This document shows, piece by piece, positions 54,915 to 64,000 of a stretch of DNA of 64,000 bases. The position numbers and the translations under genes were made by a program. Numbering within the stretch: position 1 is the first letter of the stretch; each line of letters opens with the position of its first letter. The notes beneath the pieces were generated by a model that was given only the letters and a program-made list of their open reading frames with translations, was not told the origin of the DNA and made no database searches. Origin of the DNA: UBA7803 sp963822255. GTDB taxonomy: Bacteria; Pseudomonadota; Gammaproteobacteria; Pseudomonadales; Azotimanducaceae. The DNA is taken from assembly GCA_963822255.1 (NCBI GenBank), contig CAWGGV010000008.1:1302001-1366000 (forward strand). Reading direction: 5' to 3'.

Positions 54915-55045
54915 GTGGGAGCGATCTCCAGATCGCGATCTTCAGAGCATCGCGGCCGGGAGGCCGCTCCCACAACAGAAGAAGATCGCGGCCGGGAGGC
55001 CGCTCCCACAACAGAAGAAGATCGCGGCCGGGAGGCCGCTCCCAC
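54915..55045. repeat. REP-like cluster G (mgtE/pmbA), 36-bp tandem
   Basis: A direct unit with the fourth stem version GCGATC/GATCGC (loop TCCA) at 54915-54939, then three inverted GCGGCC units (54949-54973, 54985-55009, 55021-55045). The last two are each preceded by the identical spacer AACAGAAGAAG, giving an exact 36-bp period. Lies between convergent genes. Confidence 0.92.
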
Positions 55046-55064
55046 ACAGCCTCCATGGTGACGT

Positions 55065-56462
55065 TCACTCCCCGGCGATGGTCATGCCGCTGACCAACAG
55101 GCTCGGCGTGCGGATGTTGCCCCGCTCGTCCACGTCGTCGCCGATGAGCTCCAGGTTCCGGTACATGTCCTTGAGATTGCCAGCGATGGTGATCTCGTCC
55201 ACCGGATAGGCGATCTCGCCGTTCTCGACCCAGAACCCCGACGCGCCCCGGGAGTAATCGCCGGTGACGCTGTTGACTCCCTGGCCCATGAGCTCGGTGA
55301 CCAGCAGACCGGTGCCCATGGCGGCCAACAACTCGGCAACGGTGCGGGTCTCGCCACGCACGGTCAGATTGAAGACGCCGCCCGCGTTGCCCGTGGTGCG
55401 CATCCCGAGCCGCCGGGCGGAATAGCACGACAGGATGTAGTGCTCCACCACGCCGCCGGCGATGAATGACTTAGACCGGGTGGCGACGCCGTCGCCGTCG
55501 AAGGCGGCGCTGCCGACCCGCCCCGGCAGGTGCGGCTCTTCCACCAGGCTCAAGTGCCCGGCAGCGACGTCCTTTCCCAGAGAGTCCAGGAGAAACGACG
55601 CCTTGCGGTACTGCGAACCGCCAGACACGGCGCCCAGCAGATGCCCCACCAGCCCGCTGGCCACCTCGGGCGCGTAGAGAACCGGAAACCGGCCCGTTCG
55701 GACCCGCCGTGGCGACAACCGCGCCACGGCGCGGCCGGCCGCCCGCACGCCCACCGAGTCCGCGGCCTCCAGCCCCGAGGGATCGCGCGCCACGGTGTAC
55801 CAGTAGTCCCGTTGCATGCCCTTCCCGTCCTCGGCGATGACCACGCAACTCACCCCGTGGCGGGTACCGAGGACACTGCCGATGAAGCCGTGGCTGTTAC
55901 CGTAGACGCGGCAGGACTGCTGGGTACTTACCTGGGCGCCCTCGGAGTTGACGACCCGGCCGTCGTGCTCGAACGCGGCGTTCTCACACTCGAGCGCCAG
56001 CTCCTGTGCCCGCCCCGCATCCAGATCCCAGGGATGGAACAGACCAAGCTCGGGAAGCGACGTCGGCATGAGCTCGGCGTCGGCCAGCCCGTTGCACGGG
56101 TCCTCCTCGGTGTAGCGGGCGATGTTGGCGGCGGCGCGCACGGTCTCGCGTATGGCGTCGCGGCTGGAGTCCGACGTGCTCGCAGACCCTTTGCAGGCGC
56201 CGACGTAGACGGTGATGCCGAAGCCCCGGTCCTGGTTGAACTCGATGGTCTCCAGGCTCCCCTTGCGCACACCGACCGCCAGACCCGTGTCCGCGCTCAC
56301 CGACACCTCCGCGGCACTCGCGCCCTGCCGTTCGGCCTCGGCGAGGATTTCCGCCACCAGGGTCTTCAGCTCCTGCTCGCTCTCGCGCATGTCGGCAGCC
56401 GCCGGGAGTGCGGATCGTGCTTGCAGCGCGGTGCGGTTGGCGCGGTCGGAGCGATTGCTCAT
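55065..56462 (-). CDS. pmbA: Metalloprotease PmbA/TldE
   Basis: 465 residues from ATG 56462 (MSNRSDRANR). Works with TldD to process microcin B17 and CcdA-type substrates in enterobacteria. Blocks: 'SVSADTGLAVGVRKGSLETIEFN', 'GFGITVYVG', 'NSEGAQVS', 'GQGVNSVTGDYSRGASGFWVENGEI' (in parts) and 'MYRNLELIGDDVDERGNIRTPSLLVSGM'. TldE lacks the HExxxH of TldD, as here. The open frame upstream runs through repeat cluster H and is not coding. Confidence 0.94.
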   Translation of the reverse strand: MSNRSDRANRTALQARSALPAAADMRESEQELKTLVAEILAEAERQGASAAEVSVSADTGLAVGVRKGSLETIEFNQDRGFGITVYVGACKGSASTSDSSRDAIRETVRAAANIARYTEEDPCNGLADAELMPTSLPELGLFHPWDLDAGRAQELALECENAAFEHDGRVVNSEGAQVSTQQSCRVYGNSHGFIGSVLGTRHGVSCVVIAEDGKGMQRDYWYTVARDPSGLEAADSVGVRAAGRAVARLSPRRVRTGRFPVLYAPEVASGLVGHLLGAVSGGSQYRKASFLLDSLGKDVAAGHLSLVEEPHLPGRVGSAAFDGDGVATRSKSFIAGGVVEHYILSCYSARRLGMRTTGNAGGVFNLTVRGETRTVAELLAAMGTGLLVTELMGQGVNSVTGDYSRGASGFWVENGEIAYPVDEITIAGNLKDMYRNLELIGDDVDERGNIRTPSLLVSGMTIAGE

Positions 56463-56476
56463 GAGTTCCCCTCGTT

Positions 56477-56608
56477 GTGGGAGCGGCCTCGGGCCGCGGT
56501 TGAAGCGCGGTTGTGGATTGCGGATCGCGGCCGGGAGGCCGCTCCCACAGGCCGCTCCCACAGGCCGCTCCCACAGGCCACGGGCCGCTCCCGCAGGCCG
56601 CTCCCGCA
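56477..56608. repeat. REP-like cluster H (pmbA/darP)
   Basis: A diverged direct unit (56477-56500, loop TCGG), one intact inverted unit (56524-56548), then a 13-bp half unit (AGGCCGCTCCCAC) repeated twice and further degenerate copies to about 56608. This cluster is between divergently transcribed genes, so it sits in a promoter-containing region rather than at gene ends. Confidence 0.88.
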
Positions 56609-56653
56609 CCGGAGACTGCTACCGAGGCGGGGCGGTGGGTTAAGCTGTGGGCC

Positions 56654-57184
56654 GTGAGCAAGCGCGAACGACAGCCGGCGGCGCAGCCGGTGGACAGCGA
56701 CGAGCCGATCAGCAAGTCGGAGCGCAAGCGGCGCGCGCACCGCCTGCAGGCCCTGGGCCGGCGGCTCGCGGAGCTGCGGCGTGAGGAGCTGACGGAGCTG
56801 GGCCTGCCTCAGCCGCTGGTGGCTGCCATCGCCGACTACCAGCGCTTTCCGTCCCACGAGGCGAAACGGCGGCAACTGCAGTACATCGGCCGGCTGATGC
56901 GCGACGTGGACACCGAACCGCTGCAGACGGCGCTGGACAGCCTGCAGGGTGAGTCTGCTCAGGCGCGCTACGAGTTTCACCAGCTCGAGCGCTGGCGCGA
57001 GCGCCTGCTGGACGAAGCGGACACCGGGGCTCTGACCGCGTTCGTCGAAGCGCACCCGGGGGTCGACGTGCAGCAGCTTCGCCACCACATCCAGCACACG
57101 CTCGATGCACCCTCCGAGGATCGCCAGCGAACCGCCGCCCGGGCCCTGTTCCGGTTTCTGCGCGACAACGCTCATCCCGACTGA
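56654..57184 (+). CDS. darP: Ribosome-associated protein DarP (YjgA, DUF615)
   Basis: 176 residues, GTG 56654 ('MSKRERQPAAQPVDSDEPIS'). 'SKSERKRRAHRLQALGRRL', 'LGLPQPLVAAIADYQRF' and 'EAKRRQLQYIGRLMRD' are the conserved core. DarP associates with late 50S assembly intermediates in E. coli. The 3' end overlaps the 3' end of convergent tldD by 13 bases. Confidence 0.93.
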   Translation: MSKRERQPAAQPVDSDEPISKSERKRRAHRLQALGRRLAELRREELTELGLPQPLVAAIADYQRFPSHEAKRRQLQYIGRLMRDVDTEPLQTALDSLQGESAQARYEFHQLERWRERLLDEADTGALTAFVEAHPGVDVQQLRHHIQHTLDAPSEDRQRTAARALFRFLRDNAHPD

Positions 57185-58617
57185 GTGCCGCCCACAGTCA
57201 CCTGATCGATCTTCAAGGTCGGCTGGCCCACGCCCACCGGCACGCTCTGGCCGTCCTTGCCGCACACGCCGATGCCGTCGTCGAGAGCCAGGTCGTTGCC
57301 CACCATGGAGATGCGGTTCATCACCTCCGGCCCGTTGCCAATGAGAGTGGCGCCGCGGATCGGCCGCGTGACCTTGCCGTTCTCGATCATGTAGGCCTCG
57401 GTGGTGGAGAACACGAATCGCCCGGAGGTGATGTCGACCTGACCCCCGCCGAAGTTCACGGCGTAAATGCCCCGGTCGACGCTGGCGATGATCTCCGCGG
57501 GATCGTGCGGCCCCGGCTTCATGAAGGTGTTGGTCATTCGCGGCATGGGCAGGTGGGCATAGCTCTGCCGGCGCCCGTTGCCGGTGGGGCGGGTGTTCAT
57601 CAGCCGGGCGTTCAGCTTGTCCTGCATGTAGCCGGTGAGGATGCCGTTCTCGATCAGCACGGTCTCGCCGGTTGCCGTGCCTTCGTCGTCGACGGTGAGC
57701 GAGCCCCGGCGGTCCGCCAGGCTGCCGTCGTCCACCACCGTGCACAGCGGCGAAGCCACCTGCTGACCCATTCGGCCCGCGAACGCCGAGCTGCCCTTGC
57801 GGTTGAAGTCGCCTTCCAGCCCGTGGCCCACCGCCTCGTGCAGCAGCACGCCGGGCCATCCGGGGCCGAGCACCACGGTCATGGCGCCTGCCGGCGCATC
57901 GTCTGCGTCCAGGTTCACGAGCGCGGTGCGCACCGCTTCCCGCGCCAGCTTCAACGGGTAGTCTCCGGCGGCCACCCGCGACAGGTCGGCGCGCCCGCCG
58001 CCGCCGGCGGAACCGCGTTCCCGGCGGCCGCTCTGCTCGACGATCACCGACACGTCGAGGCGCACCAGAGGCCGGACGTCAGCGGCCAGGGTTCCATCGG
58101 ATGCCATCACCAGCACCGACTCGTGGCTCGCCGACAGCCGCACGTTGACTTCCTTGACACGCGGGTCCTGACGACGCGCTTCAAGGTCGACGGCGGACAG
58201 CAGCGCCACCTTGTCAGCCTCGTTCATGCTGGCGATGGGATCCGTCAGCGGGTAGCGCGGCGCGGCCGACACCGCGCTCCACGCGCGGCCCGTTACTTCC
58301 TGCCCCTGCCGGGCAATGGAACGCGCGGCCTCGGTGGCGCTGGTGAGCGCCGGCAGCAGAATGTCCTCGGCGTAGGCGAAACCGGTCTTCTCACCGCTGA
58401 TGGCCCGCACCCCGACGCCGCGGTCGACGCTGTAGCTGCCGTCCTTGACGGTGCCGTCCTCGAGTGCCCAGGACTCCGCGCGCTGGTGCTGAAAGTACAG
58501 CTCCCCGACGTCGATGGAACGGCTGGCGAGCTTGCCCATCAGCCGTTCCACATCGTTCTGCTCGATGCCCGCCGGCGTCCAGAGGGCATCGCGGGCCTGC
58601 TGCAATACGTCAGTCAT
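57172..58617 (-). CDS. tldD: Metalloprotease TldD
   Basis: 481 residues from ATG 58617. The active-site HEAVGHGLEGD (H260, E261, H265) gives the zinc protease HExxxH motif. 'GSYSVDRGVGVRAISGEKTGFAYAED' (in part), 'ENGILTGYMQDKLNARLM', 'GGGQVDITSGRFVFSTTEAYMIENGKVT' are typical. Forms a heterodimer with PmbA, encoded on the other side of darP. Its start overlaps the yhdP stop by 8 bases. Confidence 0.96.
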   Translation of the reverse strand: MTDVLQQARDALWTPAGIEQNDVERLMGKLASRSIDVGELYFQHQRAESWALEDGTVKDGSYSVDRGVGVRAISGEKTGFAYAEDILLPALTSATEAARSIARQGQEVTGRAWSAVSAAPRYPLTDPIASMNEADKVALLSAVDLEARRQDPRVKEVNVRLSASHESVLVMASDGTLAADVRPLVRLDVSVIVEQSGRRERGSAGGGGRADLSRVAAGDYPLKLAREAVRTALVNLDADDAPAGAMTVVLGPGWPGVLLHEAVGHGLEGDFNRKGSSAFAGRMGQQVASPLCTVVDDGSLADRRGSLTVDDEGTATGETVLIENGILTGYMQDKLNARLMNTRPTGNGRRQSYAHLPMPRMTNTFMKPGPHDPAEIIASVDRGIYAVNFGGGQVDITSGRFVFSTTEAYMIENGKVTRPIRGATLIGNGPEVMNRISMVGNDLALDDGIGVCGKDGQSVPVGVGQPTLKIDQVTVGGTQSG

Positions 58618-61600
58618 GGGTCGCTGGGGCTCCTGTCTGTTGCGAATTCGCGTAGTGCTGTGCTGCATGCGACCGACCGCCGGCAGGATCGCCGTCGGCG
58701 GCTTGCCGGTCGGCACCCTGACGCGGACCGTTCCCAGAGGTGCCGCCGGCGTCGCCGGACGCGGGGGCCACCGCGCCGGCGGCAGGCGGGCCCTCTTCTC
58801 CCTGAGCGGCGCCGCCCGCGTCGTCGGCGGCGGCTGGAGTGTCCGGCGGCGTCGCGTCGAACACCTTCATGAACTTCACGTCCGGATTCTCTAAGGTACC
58901 ACCGATGTGGTAGCGGGCGCTGCTGAACTGCTCGAGGGGCTTGCGCAGAACCCGCTCCCCCACCAGCACGCCGAGCCCGGCGAGCGGGTTCGCCAGCGCC
59001 ACGTACGCCGCGTACCACGGCAGACCCTTGGTCACCGGCAGGGTGACGATCATGTCGTTGTCGAGAGTCCCGTCGGTGAGGTTCACGCTGCCGGTGACCT
59101 TGAATTCGCTGCCCGTGCCCTTCACCTGCATGGGGTCGAGGAACGCGAGCCTGCCCGCGTCCAGTGAGAAGTGAGCATCCAGGTCGTCGAAGCTGACGCC
59201 GCGCCCGAACACGTCGGAGAAGTTGAGAGACAGGCGTTTGGCGATGGCGGTGAAGTTCAGCAGGCTGAACACCTTCAAGGCCCCTGCACCCGACTCCACG
59301 TCCAGAAACCGCCCCTGCTTCGCGTGCAGGGTGGCGTGGCCCCGCAGCGACAGGAGATCCACCATGAGCGGCGACCCGCTCCAGACGAAGTCGCCGCTGA
59401 GCGACGCCCTCCTGGTCTCGACGCTGGGCGCGTATCCCCATTGGGTCAGCACGTCGGCCAGATTCCCCGCCGTGATGGCGCCGTCGAAGTGCGTCTGATC
59501 GCTGTCGCCCCGCCACACCAGCCCGGCGGGGGAGTCGATGGCCACACCACGCACCGCCGCTTTCAGATCCCGCACCTCCAGGTTGCCGTCCACGGGCCTG
59601 AGCGCGAAGTGCCAGCTGCCGTAGTCATCGTCACCGATGGTGAGTTGCTGGATGTTTACGTCGGCGGCCGGCAGGCGCGGAATCACATCCGGACGGAGCG
59701 GGTCGCTCCTGCCCTTGCCCCCCGGCAACGCGACCCGCGCCAGGGACACCTTCATCGGCCTGGCTCCACGGCGCTCCAAAGACCCTTTGATCTCGGCGCT
59801 GTCCACGGCAAGGGTGAATCCGCTGCTGTCGATCAGACCGTTCAGAGTGGCACGGGTGACGTCAACGCCGCCGATGCCGATGGCGCCCACATTCAGCCCC
59901 TCCAGCCGGATGGGCAGCGGCAGAGAACCAGCGGTGCCGTCGGGAATGACGTCTTCGAGATCGAAGCGCTGCAGCCGTCCGTTCAGCACCAGACTGTCTG
60001 CCGCCTCGTCTTCCCCCATGGGCGGGGAAGCGAAGCCGATGGCGCCGGAGAGGGGCGCCTGGTCGAAGTGCAGCCAGCCGCTGGCGCTCTGGTAATGGAA
60101 GCGCACGGCCCGGTAGCCGGGCAGGAAAGCGAGGCGCACGTCAGCCGGGACCGACAGCTCGGCCGGCTTGCCGAAGCCTGCCGGCAGGGTCACCGCGGTG
60201 CCCTCGAGGTTCGATCGAACCGCCAGCTGCGAGACCACGCCGCCCGCCACCCCGAGGCCGAGATCGGCCGTGAAGTCGAACGTGCCGGACGCCACCTGCG
60301 GATCGTCCATCTGGAGCACCTGCCACACGTCCGCCGGACTGGCACGGCCGGAAAACGTCAGGTGCACCCGGTCGTCACTGGTGCTCGCGCCCACGGTGAC
60401 CGGAGCGCCGAACATGCGACCGCTGACCCCGCTGGCGTCCAGGTAATAGGGATAGCGGTAGCGAAAGCTGCCGTCGAGGGCGTTCACCGCGACGCGGTAG
60501 TCGGGCAGGTTGACGTCGACGCCTGCCAGATCACCGCGCAGGCGCACCGCCGGCTCGCCGTCCGACCCCAGTGGAACGTGCAGCTCGCCCGACAGGCGCA
60601 TGGGGCCCTGGGCGCGCCAATCCGGCTGCAGGAACGAGAGCCGCGCGGACAACGGCGTGGTGCGTAGGAAGTCGAGCGCCGCGTCCGCGCCCACCTCCGC
60701 ATCCAGCTCGATGTCGGCGGCACTGGCGTTGTCCACCAGCTGCACCCGGGAGCCGGCGATCCGGGCGCCGGCGGTCTGTCCCTGATCGACGTTGACGTCC
60801 ACCTCACTGCCGGCCACCGTGAGACCGCCGGACACGCCGCTGACTTCGGGCCAATCCGGGTGATAACGCACGGCGCCGTCGCGGATCCGCGCCGTGAGCT
60901 CGATCCGCCGGCCCAACTCACCTGGCTCCTCCTGGAACTGCCCCTGATAAGCCAGCCGTGCGTCCTCCAGCACGCCGCCGCGGGGCGCCGTCAACAACCA
61001 GCTCTTCAACTGGTCCGGCAGCTTGTAGGGAACGAACTGCTGTGCCTGGGCCACCGGCATCTGCCCGGCACTGAGCAGCAACGCCAGGCGCTGCCCTTCG
61101 CGGTCCGGCGGGCGGCTCATGGCGAACGCGCCGGCGGCCCGGGTGCCATCCGTCTCGCCGCGCAGGTTCAGCCCCCGCACCCCGAAATAGCCTGGCGAGA
61201 ACCACGCCTGCAGGACGCCCTGCGCGTAGGGAAGTGTCCAATCACCGGTGAAGACGTCGGGGAACGCCAGGCCCACGCCCTGCGCATTCAGATTCACCTG
61301 CAGGCCCTGCTGGTACCCGAACAGCTCACCCGCGGCCCCGCGAACCGTGGGCACGCCCTTGTAGCCCTCCATGGCGACCTGGTCCAGCATCATGGCATAG
61401 CGCAGGCCCGCGCCGTCCAACCCGTACGAGGCCCGCACGTCGCGCGCGCTGCCATGGATGTCCAGCGCCGTCAGCCAACGTCGGGCGGGTTCCACCGCCG
61501 CCAGTGCCTGGCCGAGAAAACCGGCCGCTCGGCCCAGGTCGAGCTCCGGCATCCACACCGACACGGCGCCGGCGTCGGCCGTCACCGCCATCGGCGGGAG

Positions 61601-62494
61601 CTGCCATACGCCGTCGCCCTGCTCGACCCGCCAGTCGCTGATGGCACCCGTGTGGACACCATCCCGGCCGCGCACGGTGCCGTTGAGGTTCACGGCGAGC
61701 GTCACGTCACCGGGCATGTCGAGCTGCTCGGTACGCAGTGACAACGCGCCGCCGGAAACCGGCCCGGTTCGCTGCCAGTCGAGGTCGAGCCGGGCGAGCG
61801 CCAGCGGCGAGAAACCGAGCACCGGCCGCGGCAGCAGAAACCCGTCACTGCGGGTGGTGAGCCGCGCCTGCCTTTCGCGCAGCGGCCACAGCTGGTCCTG
61901 GCGCTGGAAATTCACGCTCAGAGTGCAGCGCCCGGAACGGCAGTCAGCCACGTCGTTCGCCAGGGTCAGAGCGTGCCTGTGCGCGCCGCCACGATTCAGC
62001 CCCAGGTAGTGAAAGGCGACGCGAGCCGGCGGCACGCCGTCCCGCACGAATCGGAGCGCACCATCCAGTTCCAGCTGGTCGCTCTCTTCGAGCACCGGTA
62101 ACGGATCGAGCTGCCCGCTGCCGGCAGCACCAGCCAGACGCCACGGCTGCCCCGGATGCTTTTCCAAGGTGATCTCGGCGTCCGCGACCTTCAGGCGACG
62201 TGCCAGCAGCGCCCCGCGAAGCACACTCTCGATCGCATCCACCTCGAGCACCACGCCGTCCAGATGTCCGGCCGGGAGGTCGATGCGGTCGACCCGGACC
62301 ACCGGATCCAGCATGTGCCAATCGCCTGACAAGCCGCGGAGATGGACGCCGCTGCCTGACAGGAGCTGGTTGGCCGTCGGCTCCAGCTTGTCAAGAAAGT
62401 GGAACGTCACGCGGCCGGCCACCTGAATCAGCGCCACCAGCAGCGCGCCGAGCGTGAGGATCACCAGTAGCGGTCTGAGGACCAGTCGCAGCAA
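58610..62494 (-). CDS. yhdP: AsmA-like inner-membrane-anchored lipid transport protein YhdP
   Basis: 1294 residues. One N-terminal membrane helix ('PLLVILTLGALLVALIQVAG'), then a very long periplasmic beta-rich rod with DUF3971 and an AsmA-like C-domain ('DVESGAGALKVFSLLNFTAIAKRL' in part, 'LPWYAAYVALANPLAGLGVLVGERVL'). E. coli YhdP moves phospholipid to the outer membrane together with TamB and YdbH. The C-terminal 70 residues are a Pro/Ala/Gly-rich disordered tail. Coupled to tldD downstream. Confidence 0.93.
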   Translation of the reverse strand: MLRLVLRPLLVILTLGALLVALIQVAGRVTFHFLDKLEPTANQLLSGSGVHLRGLSGDWHMLDPVVRVDRIDLPAGHLDGVVLEVDAIESVLRGALLARRLKVADAEITLEKHPGQPWRLAGAAGSGQLDPLPVLEESDQLELDGALRFVRDGVPPARVAFHYLGLNRGGAHRHALTLANDVADCRSGRCTLSVNFQRQDQLWPLRERQARLTTRSDGFLLPRPVLGFSPLALARLDLDWQRTGPVSGGALSLRTEQLDMPGDVTLAVNLNGTVRGRDGVHTGAISDWRVEQGDGVWQLPPMAVTADAGAVSVWMPELDLGRAAGFLGQALAAVEPARRWLTALDIHGSARDVRASYGLDGAGLRYAMMLDQVAMEGYKGVPTVRGAAGELFGYQQGLQVNLNAQGVGLAFPDVFTGDWTLPYAQGVLQAWFSPGYFGVRGLNLRGETDGTRAAGAFAMSRPPDREGQRLALLLSAGQMPVAQAQQFVPYKLPDQLKSWLLTAPRGGVLEDARLAYQGQFQEEPGELGRRIELTARIRDGAVRYHPDWPEVSGVSGGLTVAGSEVDVNVDQGQTAGARIAGSRVQLVDNASAADIELDAEVGADAALDFLRTTPLSARLSFLQPDWRAQGPMRLSGELHVPLGSDGEPAVRLRGDLAGVDVNLPDYRVAVNALDGSFRYRYPYYLDASGVSGRMFGAPVTVGASTSDDRVHLTFSGRASPADVWQVLQMDDPQVASGTFDFTADLGLGVAGGVVSQLAVRSNLEGTAVTLPAGFGKPAELSVPADVRLAFLPGYRAVRFHYQSASGWLHFDQAPLSGAIGFASPPMGEDEAADSLVLNGRLQRFDLEDVIPDGTAGSLPLPIRLEGLNVGAIGIGGVDVTRATLNGLIDSSGFTLAVDSAEIKGSLERRGARPMKVSLARVALPGGKGRSDPLRPDVIPRLPAADVNIQQLTIGDDDYGSWHFALRPVDGNLEVRDLKAAVRGVAIDSPAGLVWRGDSDQTHFDGAITAGNLADVLTQWGYAPSVETRRASLSGDFVWSGSPLMVDLLSLRGHATLHAKQGRFLDVESGAGALKVFSLLNFTAIAKRLSLNFSDVFGRGVSFDDLDAHFSLDAGRLAFLDPMQVKGTGSEFKVTGSVNLTDGTLDNDMIVTLPVTKGLPWYAAYVALANPLAGLGVLVGERVLRKPLEQFSSARYHIGGTLENPDVKFMKVFDATPPDTPAAADDAGGAAQGEEGPPAAGAVAPASGDAGGTSGNGPRQGADRQAADGDPAGGRSHAAQHYANSQQTGAPATHD

Positions 62495-62570
62495 AAAGGG
62501 GATACCTGGGGAGGTGGACCGTGCAGGATATATGACCCCGTGACCCGAAGGTAAATTCCAGGTCGCCGGC

Positions 62571-64000
62571 TCAGGCTCGGGCTGGCCTCACGCCGTGCAC
62601 CAGCACCACGTCGAATTCGCCCGGGGCGTAGCTCGGCTCCACCTGAATGCGCACGTCTCTGCCCACCCGCAGGGACAGTGCCGCCAACTGTTCGGCGTCT
62701 TCGTCGAGCAGCCGGTCCACCACCGGCTCGGTGGCGCGGATCAGGTACTCGCCGGGCCCGTGGGGGTCGACGACGGTGCCTGCCTGGGCACAGCGGGCGG
62801 CGGCGTCCTGCAAAATGGAGCGGAACACCTCGATGCAGGTGGTCTGGGGGGTCTTCACCAGCCCGAGACCGTTGCATTCGGCGCACGGCTGGCACACCTG
62901 CTGGGCCAGAGACTCGCGGGTACGCTTACGGCTCATCTGCACCAGTCCGAGCGATGAGAAGCCGTCCAGTCGGATCCTTGCCGGGTCCGCCTCACACGCC
63001 TTCTCCAGAGCGCGAAGCACCTGGCGGCGGTGCTCCTCGTCCTCCATGTCGATGAAGTCGATGACGATAATGCCGCCGAGGTTGCGCAGCCTCAGCTGGC
63101 GGGGAATGGCCTGGGCAGCCTCGAGGTTCGTCCGGTAGACCGTCTCCTCGAGGCTGTGGGCGCCCAGATAGCCCCCGGTGTTCACGTCGATGGTGATCAT
63201 TGCCTCGGTCTGCTCGATGATCAGGTGCCCGCCGAGTTTCAGCGGCACCCGCCTGGCCAGCGCCCGCGCCAGCTCTTCCTCGGCGCCGAAACGCTCGAAC
63301 AGTGGCCGCGGCTCCTCGTACAGATGCACCCGCTCCACGAAATCCGGCAGGAAATCCGTGACGAAATCGCGCACCCGCTCGAACGTGGGATGGTGGTCGA
63401 TGTGGATGCAGGCGAGGTCCGGGCCGGCGAGGTCGCGCACTACGCGGATGTGCAGCGGAATCTCCTGGTAGACGATGCCGACGCCGGTCATCTGCCGCTT
63501 CTTCTCGAGTATGCGTTCCCAGATCCTCGCCAGCACGCGGATCTCGGTGTCGACCACCGGGGCCTCTACCCCGTCCGCCGCGGTGCGGGCAATGAAGCCC
63601 AGCCCGACCCCCAGCTCGCCGCGGCGTACCTCGATGAGCGCACGCAATCGCTCGCGCTCCGCCTGGTCCTCGATGCGCTGGGATATTCCGATGTGGTCGT
63701 TGAACGGCATCAGCACCAGATAACGCGAGGCGACGGCGAGCTGAGTGGAAAGCCGAGCGCCCTTGCCGGCGATCGGGTCCTTGGCGATCTGCACCATGAG
63801 CTGCTGACCGTCGTGGAGGACCTCGCGGATGTCGGCGGGATGATCCGGCGTCTCGCCGAGCATGAGCCGCGGACCCTCGATGTCGCGCAGATGCAGAAAT
63901 CCCGGCCGATCCAGGCCGACGTCCACGAACGCCGCCTGCATTCCGGGGACGATTCGCTCCACCCGGCCGAGATAGATGTTGCCGGTGAGGCTGTAGCCCT
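62571..64000 (-). CDS. rng: Ribonuclease G, C-terminal part (truncated by window end)
   Basis: 476 residues visible; the 5' end lies beyond 64000. Begins within the S1 domain ('GNIYLGRVERIVPGMQAAFVDVG' in part), then the catalytic DNase I-like region ('MITIDVNTGGYLG', 'IIVIDFIDMEDEEHRRQVLRAL') with the metal-binding aspartates, and the zinc-link 'CQPCAEC'. RNase G matures the 16S rRNA 5' end and degrades mRNAs. The lack of a long C-terminal scaffold distinguishes it from RNase E. Confidence 0.95.
   Translation of the reverse strand, partial: GYSLTGNIYLGRVERIVPGMQAAFVDVGLDRPGFLHLRDIEGPRLMLGETPDHPADIREVLHDGQQLMVQIAKDPIAGKGARLSTQLAVASRYLVLMPFNDHIGISQRIEDQAERERLRALIEVRRGELGVGLGFIARTAADGVEAPVVDTEIRVLARIWERILEKKRQMTGVGIVYQEIPLHIRVVRDLAGPDLACIHIDHHPTFERVRDFVTDFLPDFVERVHLYEEPRPLFERFGAEEELARALARRVPLKLGGHLIIEQTEAMITIDVNTGGYLGAHSLEETVYRTNLEAAQAIPRQLRLRNLGGIIVIDFIDMEDEEHRRQVLRALEKACEADPARIRLDGFSSLGLVQMSRKRTRESLAQQVCQPCAECNGLGLVKTPQTTCIEVFRSILQDAAARCAQAGTVVDPHGPGEYLIRATEPVVDRLLDEDAEQLAALSLRVGRDVRIQVEPSYAPGEFDVVLVHGVRPARA

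Noticed and set aside
56462..56609. A longer PmbA N-terminus
   Set aside because: The extension is translated from repeat cluster H; ATG 56462 begins the conserved protein.

Overview
The window is a G+C-rich chromosomal core region of a gammaproteobacterium. The gene order closely follows a Pseudomonas-type layout: pilBCD-coaE-yacG, a division/cell-wall (dcw) cluster next to lpxC-secA, rnpB beside rsmI, lpoA-yraN-dolP, sspAB-petABC-rpsI-rplM, zapE-degS, and a hisDG-murA-mla-kdsC-lpt-rpoN-ptsNO supercluster ending in pmbA-darP-tldD-yhdP-rng. LPS genes (lpxC, kdsC, lptABC), Mla transport, a cytochrome bc1 complex, type IV pilus genes and sigma-54 all indicate a Gram-negative respiring rod. I cannot name the species. 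The repeats and missing genes suggest it is not a standard Pseudomonas.

Layout. 1-3.2 kb: pilus assembly and processing, coaE, yacG. 3.4-10.4 kb: argJ, a phospholipase D-type gene, secA, an M23 peptidase and dciA. 10.5-23.5 kb: lpxC and the dcw cluster, all on the minus strand and mostly joined by 4-base overlaps, led by mraZ with a strong promoter and a three-box MraZ operator. 24.0-24.4 kb: RNase P RNA with its terminator. 24.5-36.4 kb: rsmI, lpoA, yraN, dolP, a VapBC-like pair, sspBA, petCBA, ribosomal proteins S9/L13, an MFS transporter and zapE. 36.5-45.8 kb: degS, a DUF2254-like membrane protein, hisDG, murA and the mla operon. 46.0-54.9 kb: Ca/Na antiporter, kdsC, lptCAB, rpoN, hpf, ptsN, rapZ, ptsO, mgtE. 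55-64 kb: pmbA, darP, tldD, yhdP and the truncated rng.

Two features are unusual. First, a 25-bp REP-like palindrome occurs in eight clusters in gene-flanking positions. Its stem exists in four versions that keep base pairing, and it has been built into the 3' coding ends of murA and ftsQ. Second, genes normally embedded in these clusters are absent where the neighbours directly abut or overlap: murF and mraY, murG, murB and ddl, kdsD, and diaA.

Caution: about eleven apparent single-base indels break otherwise intact, mostly essential genes (pilC, secA three times, rsmI, lpoA, petB, petA twice, rpsI, probably vapC). Most are an extra G or C in a short G/C run. They look like sequencing or assembly errors rather than real pseudogenes, and I annotate these genes over their full extent.
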